Below, in pieces: positions 14,501 through 17,682 of a DNA stretch of 17,682 bases. The stretch comes from Baffinella frigidus (taxonomy: Eukaryota; Cryptophyceae; Cryptomonadales; Baffinellaceae), in assembly GCA_026770585.1 (NCBI GenBank), contig MU646872.1, forward strand, positions 244,244 to 261,925, written 5' to 3'. Each line of letters starts with the position of its first letter. Positions within the stretch are counted from its first letter, which is position 1. The position numbers were made by a program, and so were the translations under genes. The notes beneath the pieces were generated by a model. That model was not told where the DNA came from, made no database searches, and worked only from the letters and a program-made list of their open reading frames with translations.

Positions 14501-17182
14501 GTACCCACGCACCCTTTTTAAATGTCGATAGTAGACGTTTTGTACGGAGTTGGTCACGTGTCCGCCCGAACAGCGGGCGGACACGTATCCCAAACATATA
14601 AAAATTACTACACACTACCTACCACACAGCGGAGACGAAGGGATTTTTGGACAGGAAATGCCAGAGTTTCCGTTACCTTATCCCTAGGAAACCCCCATGT
14701 CCCTACGGGTTGCCTACCGTAGGGTCTTAGGTGGTATCGCCTAGGGGTGATTCAAAATCCCTTTGAAGTCCGCTGTGTGGTTGTACATCTCCCCGGTTTT
14801 TTTAAAAGGTGTCTGATCCGCCGCATGTGGCAGGGGAGGTGCGCGCCCTTGAGAAGCACGCCCAGCGCCTCGCGTCAAGCACCCTTTTTAAATGTCGATT
14901 GTAGACGTTGTGCACGGAGTTGGTCACATGTCCGCCTGAAAAGCGGGCAGACACGTGACCAAACATATGCCACTACCTGCTTGTACAGCTCCCCGGGTTT
15001 TAAAAGGGTGTCAGATCCGCCTTAACAAGGGTGTCTGGTGTGGCAGGGGAGGTGCGCGCGCTCGAAGACCATGCGCAACGCCTCGCGGCACGGATCGATG
15101 CGCTCGAGGCGGAGCTGCGTTCTGTGGCACACCCTTTTTAAATGTCGATGGTAGACGTTTTGTACGGAGTTGCTCACGTGTCCGCCCGCAACGCGGGCGG
15201 ACACGTGACCAAACATACAAAACTTACTACACGACCCACATGTACAGCTCACCGGGTTTTAAAAAGGGTGTCAGATCCGCCTTAACAAGGGTGTCTGGTG
15301 TGGCAGGGGAGGTGCGGGCCCTCGAAGACCACGCGCAACGCCTCGCGGCACGCAACGCCGCGCTCGAGGAGGAGCTGCGTTCGGAGAAGGGGGACATGCT
15401 CGCGCTCCTCGCGCTGTTCCCCGCGGACGTGCGGAGCTTGGAGAGGTGCCCACCCCCACACAGCGGGCTACCAAGGGATTTTCGGTCCACACCGGGTAGG
15501 TAAGCCTACGGTGTTTCCTACGGTAGGCCGTAGGGGCCTAGGGGGAGTCCTATGAATAATTAGGTCCTAGGGGCCCTACGGTAGGGGGCCCTACGGCCTA
15601 CCGTAGGCACGCAACGCCGCGCTCGAGGAGGAGCTGCGTTTTGAGAGGGGGGACATGCTCACGCTGCTCGCGCTGTTCCCCGCGGACGTGCGCAGCTTGG
15701 AGAGGTGTCCCCCCCACCAAGTCTGATAGAGCGCTTGTGGGAAACTTTGGCCGATTTCGAAGAGTTTGTTGTTCAGAATTTGTAACAGAATCGTTTAGAT
15801 GGACCGTTTACATGTCACCTCCTGGTACAAAATTCTCGATTTCTGAAATCGGCCAAGTTTTCGCGCAAGCGCTTCAATAGGACTAATCAGCTGAGGACGG
15901 ATACTACTGATACTAACAAAACTGGTTACTCCACCCTAGGTGGTGGGGCGGTGCGGGGGAGGCGGGGCGAGAGGGGGAGGCGTCCGGACCCGAGGAGCAC
16001 TGATACTGATAACACTGGTGACTCCACCCTAGGTGGGGGATACTACTGACACTGACAAAACTAGTGACTCCACCCTAGGTGGGGGGGCGCGCGCGGGAGC
16101 GGTGCGGGGGAGTTAGGGCGAGAGGGGGAAGCGTCCGAGCGGGATCGCTCTATGCGGACTGATACTACTCATCCTGATAAAACTGATAACTCCATCCTAG
16201 GTGGGGGAGCGGTGCGGGGGTGGCGGGGCGAGAGGGGGAGACGTCCGGGCCCGAAGCAGCCCCCTCCAAGTTTGATACCAGGACTTATCAGCCGATGACT
16301 GATGCTACTGATACTGACAAAACTGGTAACTCCACCCTAGGTGGGGGAGCGGTGCGGAGGTGGGGCGAGAGGGGGAGGCGTCCGGGCCCGAAGAGCGCTA
16401 TGGTCAAAGAGATCGATCCATGCTCGAGAAGCTCAAGACCATCTGCGGTGAGCGCTCATGCCTCATGCCTCATGATTAGTGCCGCATCCCACAGATTCCT
16501 TCTGGTAGTCAGTGCTGCGGTGAGCACTCATGGTTCGTGGCTGATGATTCGCGCCGTATCCCGTGGATTCCTTCTGGTATTCGGGGCCTGGCCATCTGTG
16601 GTGAGCGCTCATGGTTGGTGGCTGATGATTGGTGCCGCATCCCGTGGATTCCATCTGGTAGTCGTGCCTGCCCTTGCGCTGGAGGGTGGCGCGACCTCAT
16701 GCCGCAGGGCTCATGATTCGCGCCACACGCCGTGGATTCCATCTGGTAGTCGGTGCCTGCCCTTGCACTCGCTGGATCGTGCATAGGTAACTGAATAGGA
16801 CGGTCGGAGTTGGAGCCATTTGTTGTTTCGTCAAATTTGATGTAGGGGTTTGCATCCACAGGCAGTTGGGACGTCTGATCAAACGTAAAAGCAATCATCC
16901 CATTGCAACCTCCTCGGGTGGTGGCGCGCTTTCCCAACTGATGGGCTGATGGTGTCCGGAACTGATGCGTGGATTCCTCCTGGTAGTCATCAGCAACAAC
17001 TGAAATGTTATGAATGTCGGTTCCTCGGCTTGCGCTCGCTGGCGGGTGGCGCGCTTTCCGAAGTGATGGGCAGATGATGCCCGGGACTGATGTGCAGACG
17101 GTGTCCGGAACTGATGCGCTGATGGTGTCCAGAACCGATGGGGCTGATGGTGTGCGGATGGGGTGTGGGGGAGTAGTGAAGG

Positions 17183-17231
<49 letters not shown>

Positions 17232-17402
17232 GGATGAGGGTTGAGGGTTGGGGGTTGAGGGTTGAGGGTTGAGGGTTGAATATTGAGGGTTGAGGGGTGA
17301 GGGTTCCGGTGATGGGCTGATGGTGTGTGGGTGGGGTGTGTGGGAGCAGAGAAGGCGGTGGACGCGGCAGCCTCGCGCGATCGTGCTCTCGCGCGCGAGC
17401 AG
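10672..17402 (+). CDS. PDZ-domain coiled-coil protein gene, nine candidate exons, 3' end beyond window
   Basis: Proposed exons: 10672-11406, 11653-11688, 12062-12214, 13416-13513, 13901-13994, 14395-14500, 15307-15445, 16341-16447 and 17350-17402, about 507 codons, open at the last donor. Intron phases are compatible throughout (0,0,0,2,0,1,2,1). All donors are GT, mostly GTG; acceptors are GCAG except one CTAG. The protein would have an N-terminal PDZ domain, which typically binds the C-terminal tails of partners, then a Pro/Ser/Thr-rich linker and a long, discontinuous Ala/Glu/Arg/Leu-rich coiled coil. There is no signal peptide or membrane segment. It is probably a cytoplasmic scaffold; this is inferred from architecture only. 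I recognise no orthologue. The exon choice was made by eye, and the duplicated exon pieces in the introns make alternative models possible. Confidence 0.55.
11442..11535 (+). repeat. (GA)n microsatellite in intron 1
   Basis: GAGAGA tracts with a near-perfect run at about 11477-11516. It is flanked by a direct repeat of the exon 1 end plus intron start: CTCCAGGTGTTTGACGCC at 11401 and CTCCAAGTGCTTTCTGAC at 11558, both followed by ACCCCACACGCGCATCTGC. Confidence 0.92.
11653..11688 (+). CDS. Exon 2: 12-codon coiled-coil exon
   Basis: REAFREQELRCE, bounded by GGAAGCAG and GAG before GTCCTA, phase 0 on both sides. It joins exon 1 (AEALQ) to exon 3 (VDLDAER) in one unbroken heptad-like stretch. 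A longer alternative starts at 11624 after CTTGCAG (ALLLEQ...), but its frame does not fit exon 3 without a 2-base shift at the GGG near 11641. A small frameshift in an ancestrally longer exon is therefore possible. Confidence 0.4.
11709..11800 (+). repeat. 31-bp tandem repeat in intron 2
   Basis: Three units start with AAGCGTG at 11709, 11740 and 11771; the first two differ at a few positions and the third is more diverged. Each has a CACCCCANTNCGT core. Confidence 0.9.
11821..12061 (+). repeat. Two partial copies of the exon 3 acceptor and start
   Basis: CCGGTCGATTCACCGTGTTT, a short spacer and CCACCGTGCAG precede GTGGATTTAGATGCAGAGCG both at 11857 and at real exon 3 (12062). A third, more diverged version begins at 11946 (GTTGAGTTAGACGCAGAGCG). 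The three starts encode VDLDAERSALDG, VELDAERSASANGAVREVK and VDLDAERADGAAREVK. The first two run into intron sequence and do not reach the exon 3 donor. They are 5' exon fragments left by tandem duplication. Confidence 0.85.
12062..12214 (+). CDS. Exon 3: coiled coil, 51 codons
   Basis: GTGCAG precedes VDLDAERADGAAREVKRALL, then EDDKRVLEEKGVLEEGEKRV, then LEGRVAALEQQ. The exon ends in CAG before GTGCGT. Phase is 0 at both ends. Strongly charged, with Leu, Val and Ala at heptad-like spacing, and internally repetitive (KRVLEEKGVLEEGEKRVLEG). Of the four exon 3 copies in the window it alone has both borders. Confidence 0.72.
12273..12301. repeat. CCACGAGAGG...CCTCTCGTGG hairpin, three copies
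   Basis: A perfect 10-bp stem occurs here and at 12893-12921. A third copy at about 12853-12879 has lost part of its right arm. All lie at comparable places in duplicated intron sequence, after GTGCGTGCGAGA...CCCCGTGG. Confidence 0.85.
12354..12494. mobile_element. MITE inserted in a duplicated copy of exon 3
   Basis: The termini are imperfect inverted repeats of about 30 bp: TCATCTCGGACCATACCAGA on the left, and TAATTTCGGACCAAGACAGA read from the right end. GATT flanks both sides (12350-12353 and 12495-12498), a candidate target-site duplication. Upstream sequence (GCGCGCTCCTCGAGGATGGC, from 12326) matches exon 3 from 12110; downstream sequence (TGGAGGAGGAGTTGAAGCGC) continues the same exon. 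Removing the element restores an alignment to intact exon 3. About 140 bp, non-coding. Confidence 0.75.
12495..12556 (+). pseudogene. 3' part of a duplicate exon 3
   Basis: LLEEELKRVLEGRVAALEHQ ends in CAG before GT, paralogous to the end of exon 3 (KRVLEGRVAALEQQ). The 5' part of this copy lies before the MITE at 12326-12353. If used with the ATTAG at 12491-12495 as acceptor its phase would be 2, which does not fit exon 3, so it is probably skipped. Confidence 0.75.
12560..12796 (+). repeat. Telomere-variant (GGGGTTT)n array inserted at a splice donor
   Basis: About 235 bp of GGGGTTT heptamers with GGAGTTT and GGAGTAT variants. It splits the 5' splice site of the duplicate exon 3: the left side reads CACCAGGTG and the right side GGTGCGTGCGAGACGCC. 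The equivalent site after real exon 3 is unbroken (ACAGGTGCGTGCGAGATT). GGTG is present on both sides (12556-12559 and 12793-12796). The minus-strand frame reading NPKPQTPNPKPQT is a repeat artefact. Confidence 0.9.
13009..13050. repeat. Two overlapping, mutually exclusive hairpins
   Basis: Stem 1 pairs GTGAGACGCC (13009-13018) with GGCGTCTCAC (13028-13037). Stem 2 pairs CTCGCCCGGCG (13021-13031) with CGCCGGGCGAG (13040-13050). Both are perfect and share bases, so only one can form. They lie inside intron 3. Confidence 0.8.
13060..13290 (+). pseudogene. Decayed duplicate of exon 4 with its intron end
   Basis: Intron sequence TCTGCGCCCGC, CATGCGTTGA and CACGG...ACCGGCAG precedes GTGCAAGAACGCGACGTGCT at 13193, paralogous to exon 4 (GTGCGAGAACGCGACGCGCT) at 13416, 223 bp further on. 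The copy reads VQERDVLLAHASERQ and then enters a perfect palindrome with 20-bp arms (13244-13263 and 13269-13288, loop CTCCC) and a TGA at 13283. There is no donor. It keeps only the exon's 5' part. Confidence 0.82.
13416..13513 (+). CDS. Exon 4: coiled coil with Pro/Ala hinge
   Basis: ACCGGCAG precedes VRERDALLAQASERPAAPAG, then VVSEGRAERRAD plus two bases, with the donor GTGCTT after GACAG. It starts in phase 0 and ends in phase 2; the AG left over joins the first G of exon 5 to make Arg. Exon 4 sits at the 3' end of a tandem duplication of about 223 bp whose upstream copy is decayed. The 16 bp GCGCTGACAGGTGCTT spanning its donor recur at 13597-13612, just before a MITE. Confidence 0.62.
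13618..13715 (+). mobile_element. MITE, TATCCCT-TIR family, in intron 4
   Basis: It begins TATCCCTGAAGTGGCCA and ends TGGGCACTTAGGGATA, an inverted pair of 16-17 bp with one indel and two mismatches. The core CCCTACCGTAGGGTCC and CCTGCCTAGG matches the copy at 5333, and the remainder is shortened. The family therefore occupies both intergenic and intronic sites. Confidence 0.85.
13716..13900. other. Rest of intron 4, possible exon fragment
   Basis: After a C-rich stretch, one frame reads ELRSRVAAVSLSVEAWDQ at about 13815-13866. This is coiled-coil-like and similar to ELRSEKGD of exon 7. I find no AG upstream in a suitable place, and the only nearby donor would be a GC (CAG|GCATAG). It may be a stray exon piece; it is left out of the gene model. 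Confidence 0.25.
13901..13994 (+). CDS. Exon 5: coiled coil, 31 codons
   Basis: GGAGCAG precedes G, then DLRKLRGVAEANAVSARKRE, then EAAALLRRENQ, ending CAG before GTGTCT. It starts in phase 2 (one base completes Arg with exon 4) and ends in phase 0. The last 24 bases (encoding ALLRRENQ) recur at 14073-14096 after a 78-bp gap, with their own CACCAG acceptor-like border and a GTAATT donor, so a short extra 8-codon exon in the same phase is possible. Confidence 0.66.
14013..14219. repeat. Long inverted repeat (about 59-bp arms) holding an exon 5 fragment
   Basis: The left arm 14013-14072 and the right arm 14161-14219 are inverted copies sharing GCGTAT.CACATC, CAACAGCCATCGAG and AACGGTGCACCAGG on the same reading strand; roughly five of six positions match. 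The 88-base loop starts with the 24-bp copy of the exon 5 end, followed by intron sequence. It may be a foldback element or the product of an inverted duplication during repair. Confidence 0.8.
14220..14394. other. End of intron 5; alternative exon start possible
   Basis: The frame of exon 6 is open upstream, reading ERLTDSEEQMNEHEHIVARG at about 14265-14330, which is acidic and coil-like. An earlier acceptor (GCGTGTAG at about 14231-14238) could include this segment, although its phase does not fit exon 5. I place the exon start at 14395 because of the GCAG acceptor and the phase match. Confidence 0.3.
14395..14500 (+). CDS. Exon 6: coil then Gly/Ala-rich linker
   Basis: CATGCGCAG precedes LLRETIGKLDASRSGGAGGA, then GSPAKAHGHSAAPHQ plus one base, with the donor GTACCC. 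It starts in phase 0 and ends in phase 1, compatible with exons 5 and 7. The second half in this frame is a flexible Gly/Ala/His-rich linker. In the +1 frame the same DNA reads RAEQEEQARLPRR, which is more coil-like, so a frame change by an indel or a different acceptor cannot be excluded. Confidence 0.45.
14511..14812 (+). mobile_element. ACCCTTTTTAAA-TIR element copy 1, carrying a nested element
   Basis: It starts ACCCTTTTTAAATGTCGATA and ends TTTTTTTAAAAGGTGT. Inside is the family hairpin (CGTGTCCGCCCG...CGGGCGGACACG at about 14557-14585). The middle is interrupted by a diverged TATCCCT-family sequence (about 14680-14765: TATCCCTAGG, GCCTACCGTAGGGTC, GATTCAAAATCCCTTTGAAG). An ACACAGCGG...AAGGGATTTTTGG motif (about 14624) recurs at 15459. 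Confidence 0.75.
14679..14770 (+). mobile_element. Diverged TATCCCT-family element nested in the copy-1 element
   Basis: It shares TATCCCT, the CCTACCGTAGGGTC core and GATTCAAAATCCC with the copies at 4143, 5333 and 13618. The terminal repeats are badly eroded. Its place between the two halves of the ACCCTTTTTAAA element shows that it, or the sequence carrying it, arrived later. Confidence 0.55.
14834..14873 (+). pseudogene. 5' fragment of exon 7, copy 1
   Basis: ATGTGGCAG precedes EVRALEKHAQRLA, paralogous to the start of exon 7. It is cut off after CTCGC, six bases before the next ACCCTTTTTAAA element. The GTCAAG at its edge could serve as a donor, but the phase would not fit the following copies. 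Confidence 0.8.
14881..15012 (+). mobile_element. ACCCTTTTTAAA-TIR element copy 2
   Basis: It begins ACCCTTTTTAAATGTCGATT and ends TTTTAAAAGGGTGT, 132 bp. The central hairpin CACATGTCCGCCTGAAAAGC...GCAGACACGTG is slightly decayed. Right-flanking sequence (CAGATCCGCCTTAACAAGG) is shared with copy 3. Confidence 0.88.
15047..15123 (+). pseudogene. 5' fragment of exon 7, copy 2
   Basis: GTGTGGCAG precedes EVRALEDHAQRLAARIDALE, then AELRS. It is followed by GTGGC and the next ACCCTTTTTAAA element. If that GT were a donor, the exon would end in phase 0, which does not fit exon 7 copy 3 (phase 1), so it is probably skipped or mutually exclusive. Confidence 0.8.
15131..15271 (+). mobile_element. ACCCTTTTTAAA-TIR element copy 3, best preserved
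   Basis: TIRs are ACCCTTTTTAAA and the complement TTTAAAAAGGGT. In the centre, CACGTGTCCGCCCGC and its exact complement form a 15-bp perfect stem with a 3-base loop (AAC) at about 15176-15208. About 141 bp, non-coding. In all three copies the left end follows GC or CAC directly after an exonic or near-exonic sequence. Confidence 0.9.
15307..15445 (+). CDS. Exon 7: coiled coil, 45 codons
   Basis: GTGTGGCAG precedes two bases, then EVRALEDHAQRLAARNAALE, EELRSEKGDMLALLALFPAD and VRSLE, ending with AG before GTGCCC. It starts in phase 1 and ends in phase 2. It is the only complete one of four copies: two truncated 5' fragments lie upstream and one 3' fragment downstream. The hydrophobic MLALLALFPADV interrupts the charged pattern and may be a contact helix. 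Confidence 0.72.
15517..15607. mobile_element. Foldback element with 19-bp perfect TIRs, abutting an exon copy
   Basis: CCTACGGTAGGCCGTAGGG (15517-15535) and its exact complement (15589-15607) enclose 53 bp containing AGTCCTATGAATAATTAGG. The interior holds a further CCCTACGGTAGGG, the core motif of the TATCCCT family. The right end reads CTACCGTAGG and runs straight into duplicate exon 7 sequence (GCACGCAACGCC), so the terminal TAG could act as a 3' splice site. Confidence 0.85.
15607..15704 (+). pseudogene. 3' fragment of exon 7, copy 4
   Basis: ARNAALEEELRFERGDMLTL, then LALFPADVRSLE, then AG before GTGTCC, paralogous to 15350-15445 with only a few changes. Its 5' part is replaced by the foldback element. 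It starts in phase 0 if the element's TAG is the acceptor, which does not match the phase 2 end of exon 7, so I leave it out of the model. It ends in phase 2, as exon 7 does. Confidence 0.75.
15729..15876. mobile_element. MITE, about 34-bp TIRs, with empty site in the same intron
   Basis: The left end begins GAGCGCTTGTGGGAAACTTT, the right end read inward begins GAAGCGCTTGCGCGAAAACT, and both continue TTGGCCGATTTC. TA or ATA flanks both sides (15726-15728 and 15877-15879). The flanks CCAAGTCTGATA and GGACTAATCAGC match the contiguous CCAAGTTTGATACCAGGACTTATCAGC at 16266-16292, a paralogous site without the element. TA-flanked insertion suggests a Tc1/mariner-like source. Non-coding. Confidence 0.9.
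15877..16340 (+). repeat. Array of five intron-end/exon-start modules before exon 8
   Basis: The module has GATACTNACAAAACTGGT, ACTCCACCCTAG and GTGGGGG, with CTAGG at 15936, 16029, 16075, 16197 and 16337. Four of the five (not the second) continue with a GGGCGAGAGGGGGARRCGTCC stretch. In the exon 8 frame these encode GREGEASGPEEH (copy 1), LGREGEASERDRSM (copy 3) and AGREGETSGPEAAP (copy 4). The first four copies lack a usable donor. Each carries a candidate acceptor. Confidence 0.85.
16341..16447 (+). CDS. Exon 8: charged, coil-like, 35 codons
   Basis: CACCCTAG precedes G, then WGSGAEVGREGEASGPEERY, then GQRDRSMLEKLKTIC plus one base, with the donor GTGAGC. It starts in phase 2 (completing Arg with exon 7) and ends in phase 1 (completing Glu with exon 9). 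It is the last and only complete unit of the five-module array. The acceptor is CTAG rather than the GCAG used elsewhere, which lowers confidence in the start. Confidence 0.52.
16448..16790 (+). repeat. Diverged tandem repeats in intron 8
   Basis: Units begin GTGAGCRCTCATG at 16448, 16520 and 16601, with a degenerate one near 16702. Each contains TGATTNGCGCC, then GTGGATTCC and TCTGGTAGTC. The first unit begins exactly with the exon 8 donor GTGAGC, so donor-like sequence is repeated through the intron. The minus-strand frame 16463-16654 (MESTGCGTNHQ) is a repeat artefact. Confidence 0.85.
16791..17136. other. Rest of intron 8
   Basis: Unique sequence to about 16895. Then come GGTGGCGCGCTTTCC at about 16920 and 17045, TGGATTCCTCCTGGTAGTC at about 16971 (a further unit of the preceding repeat), and GGTGTCCGGAACTGATG at about 16951 and 17099. 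No separate gene. Confidence 0.5.
17137..17361 (+). repeat. (TTGAGGG)n array flanked by 52-bp direct repeats spanning the exon 9 acceptor
   Basis: The array occupies about 17187-17305. The left flank 17137-17188 and right flank 17311-17361 are diverged copies: GGGCTGATGGTGTG, GGGGTGTG, then GAAGGCGGTG. The left flank ends where exon 9 would begin and then turns into the array, so it is a 5' fragment of the exon 9 region. Confidence 0.85.
17350..17402 (+). CDS. Exon 9: coiled coil, 17 codons, last exon in window
   Basis: GGGAGCAG precedes two bases, then KAVDAAASRDRALAREQ, ending CAG before GTCTGG. It starts in phase 1 (Glu is formed with exon 8) and ends in phase 0. A 3' fragment (GCGATCGTGCGCGCG...GAGCAG then ATCTGCC) recurs at 17618-17652 with the donor GT changed to AT. 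The gene evidently continues beyond the window. Confidence 0.55.
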
Positions 17403-17653
17403 GTCTGGCCCAGCCCCTCACCCTCAGCGTTCCCACTCCTGTACCCTGAACCCTTCACCCTGCACCTCGGCCCCTTGCCTGCCTCCCCCCCCCAGCGCCG
17501 CGTGCGTGCCAGCCAGCCAGAGACAGAGAGCCCCTTGCCTTGGAAACCAACTAGCTCCACACCCGGGCACGCACGCACCGAAAACGTGCAGCCCCCTCCT
17601 CTTTCTCAGGACTGAGTGCGATCGTGCGCGCGCGCGCGCGAGCAGATCTGCCT
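17403..17653. other. Start of intron 9 with a CG-dinucleotide tract
   Basis: Pyrimidine-rich, with CCCTGAACCC and CCCAGCCCC words. 17624-17641 is an alternating CG tract inside the exon 9 end copy. No gene is recognised. Confidence 0.45.
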
Positions 17654-17682
17654 CCCCCCCCCCCCCCCCCCCCCCCCCCCCC
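17654..17682 (+). other. Poly-C run at the window end
   Basis: Twenty-nine consecutive C. Homopolymers this long at an edge are often sequencing or assembly artefacts, although C-runs of 7-9 are common in this DNA. Confidence 0.8.

Noticed and set aside
13806-14615. 269-codon minus-strand frame
   Set aside because: Antisense to exons 5 and 6, the long inverted repeat and a foldback element. Pieces recur at 15011-15252 only because the element recurs.
16895-17578. 227-codon minus-strand frame with STLNPQP repeats
   Set aside because: The repeats are the translated TTGAGGG array; the rest is antisense to intron 8 and exon 9.
1-17682. CRISPR array, tRNA, rRNA, bacterial operon or riboswitch
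   Set aside because: Repeats are telomeric, tandem or foldback and have no spacer logic. No cloverleaf or rRNA motif was seen, and telomere and intron structure place this in a eukaryotic nucleus.

Overview
This is the extreme left end of a nuclear chromosome of a eukaryote, not a prokaryotic locus. It opens with an AAACCCT/TTTAGGG telomere (1-183), the heptamer used by plants, many green and other algae, and some alveolates and oomycetes. The one convincing gene has short exons, GTG-type 5' splice sites and GCAG-type 3' splice sites, and the window is rich in GC, in microsatellites and in small foldback (MITE-like) elements. A GC-rich unicellular alga or related protist is the best guess; no marker here names the lineage. 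The window ends in a 29-base poly-C run that looks like a sequencing or assembly limit.

Layout. 1-183: telomere. 184-2900: subtelomeric duplications (units of about 30, 146, 170, 196 and 270 bp), a purine/GT microsatellite block and degenerate CCCTAA-type repeats, with no gene I can support. 2900-5950: sparse unique sequence with foldback elements and members of two repeat families. 5950-8345: about 2.4 kb of degenerate TTTAGGG repeats oriented opposite to the chromosome-end telomere, split by an AT-rich spacer and containing a tandem duplication of about 0.6 kb. 8345-9210: AT-rich intergenic DNA. 9210-10605: a cluster of a dispersed repeat that starts with TTTAGGTCC motifs, plus a broken copy of the 5' end of the downstream gene. 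10672-17402 and probably beyond: one intron-rich gene on the + strand.

The gene. Exon 1 encodes an N-terminal PDZ domain (about residues 21-100), a Pro/Ser/Thr-rich linker and the start of a coiled coil. Eight further candidate exons continue in compatible splice phases (0,0,0,2,0,1,2,1), encode mostly charged Ala/Glu/Arg/Leu-rich coiled-coil sequence, and give about 507 codons that are still open at the last donor in the window. The protein looks like a cytoplasmic scaffold or adaptor; no orthologue is recognised.

The most notable feature is how the gene is built. Seven of nine exons have partial copies in the neighbouring introns. Copies upstream of an exon keep its 5' part and acceptor side; copies downstream keep its 3' part and donor side. 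This is what repeated tandem duplications straddling splice sites would leave if splicing hides them. The same introns hold several different foldback elements and two telomere-variant heptamer arrays, one sitting exactly at a 5' splice site. For three of these insertions a paralogous uninterrupted copy lies in the same window, so their boundaries can be read directly. The locus looks like a subtelomeric site of active intron growth and exon duplication.
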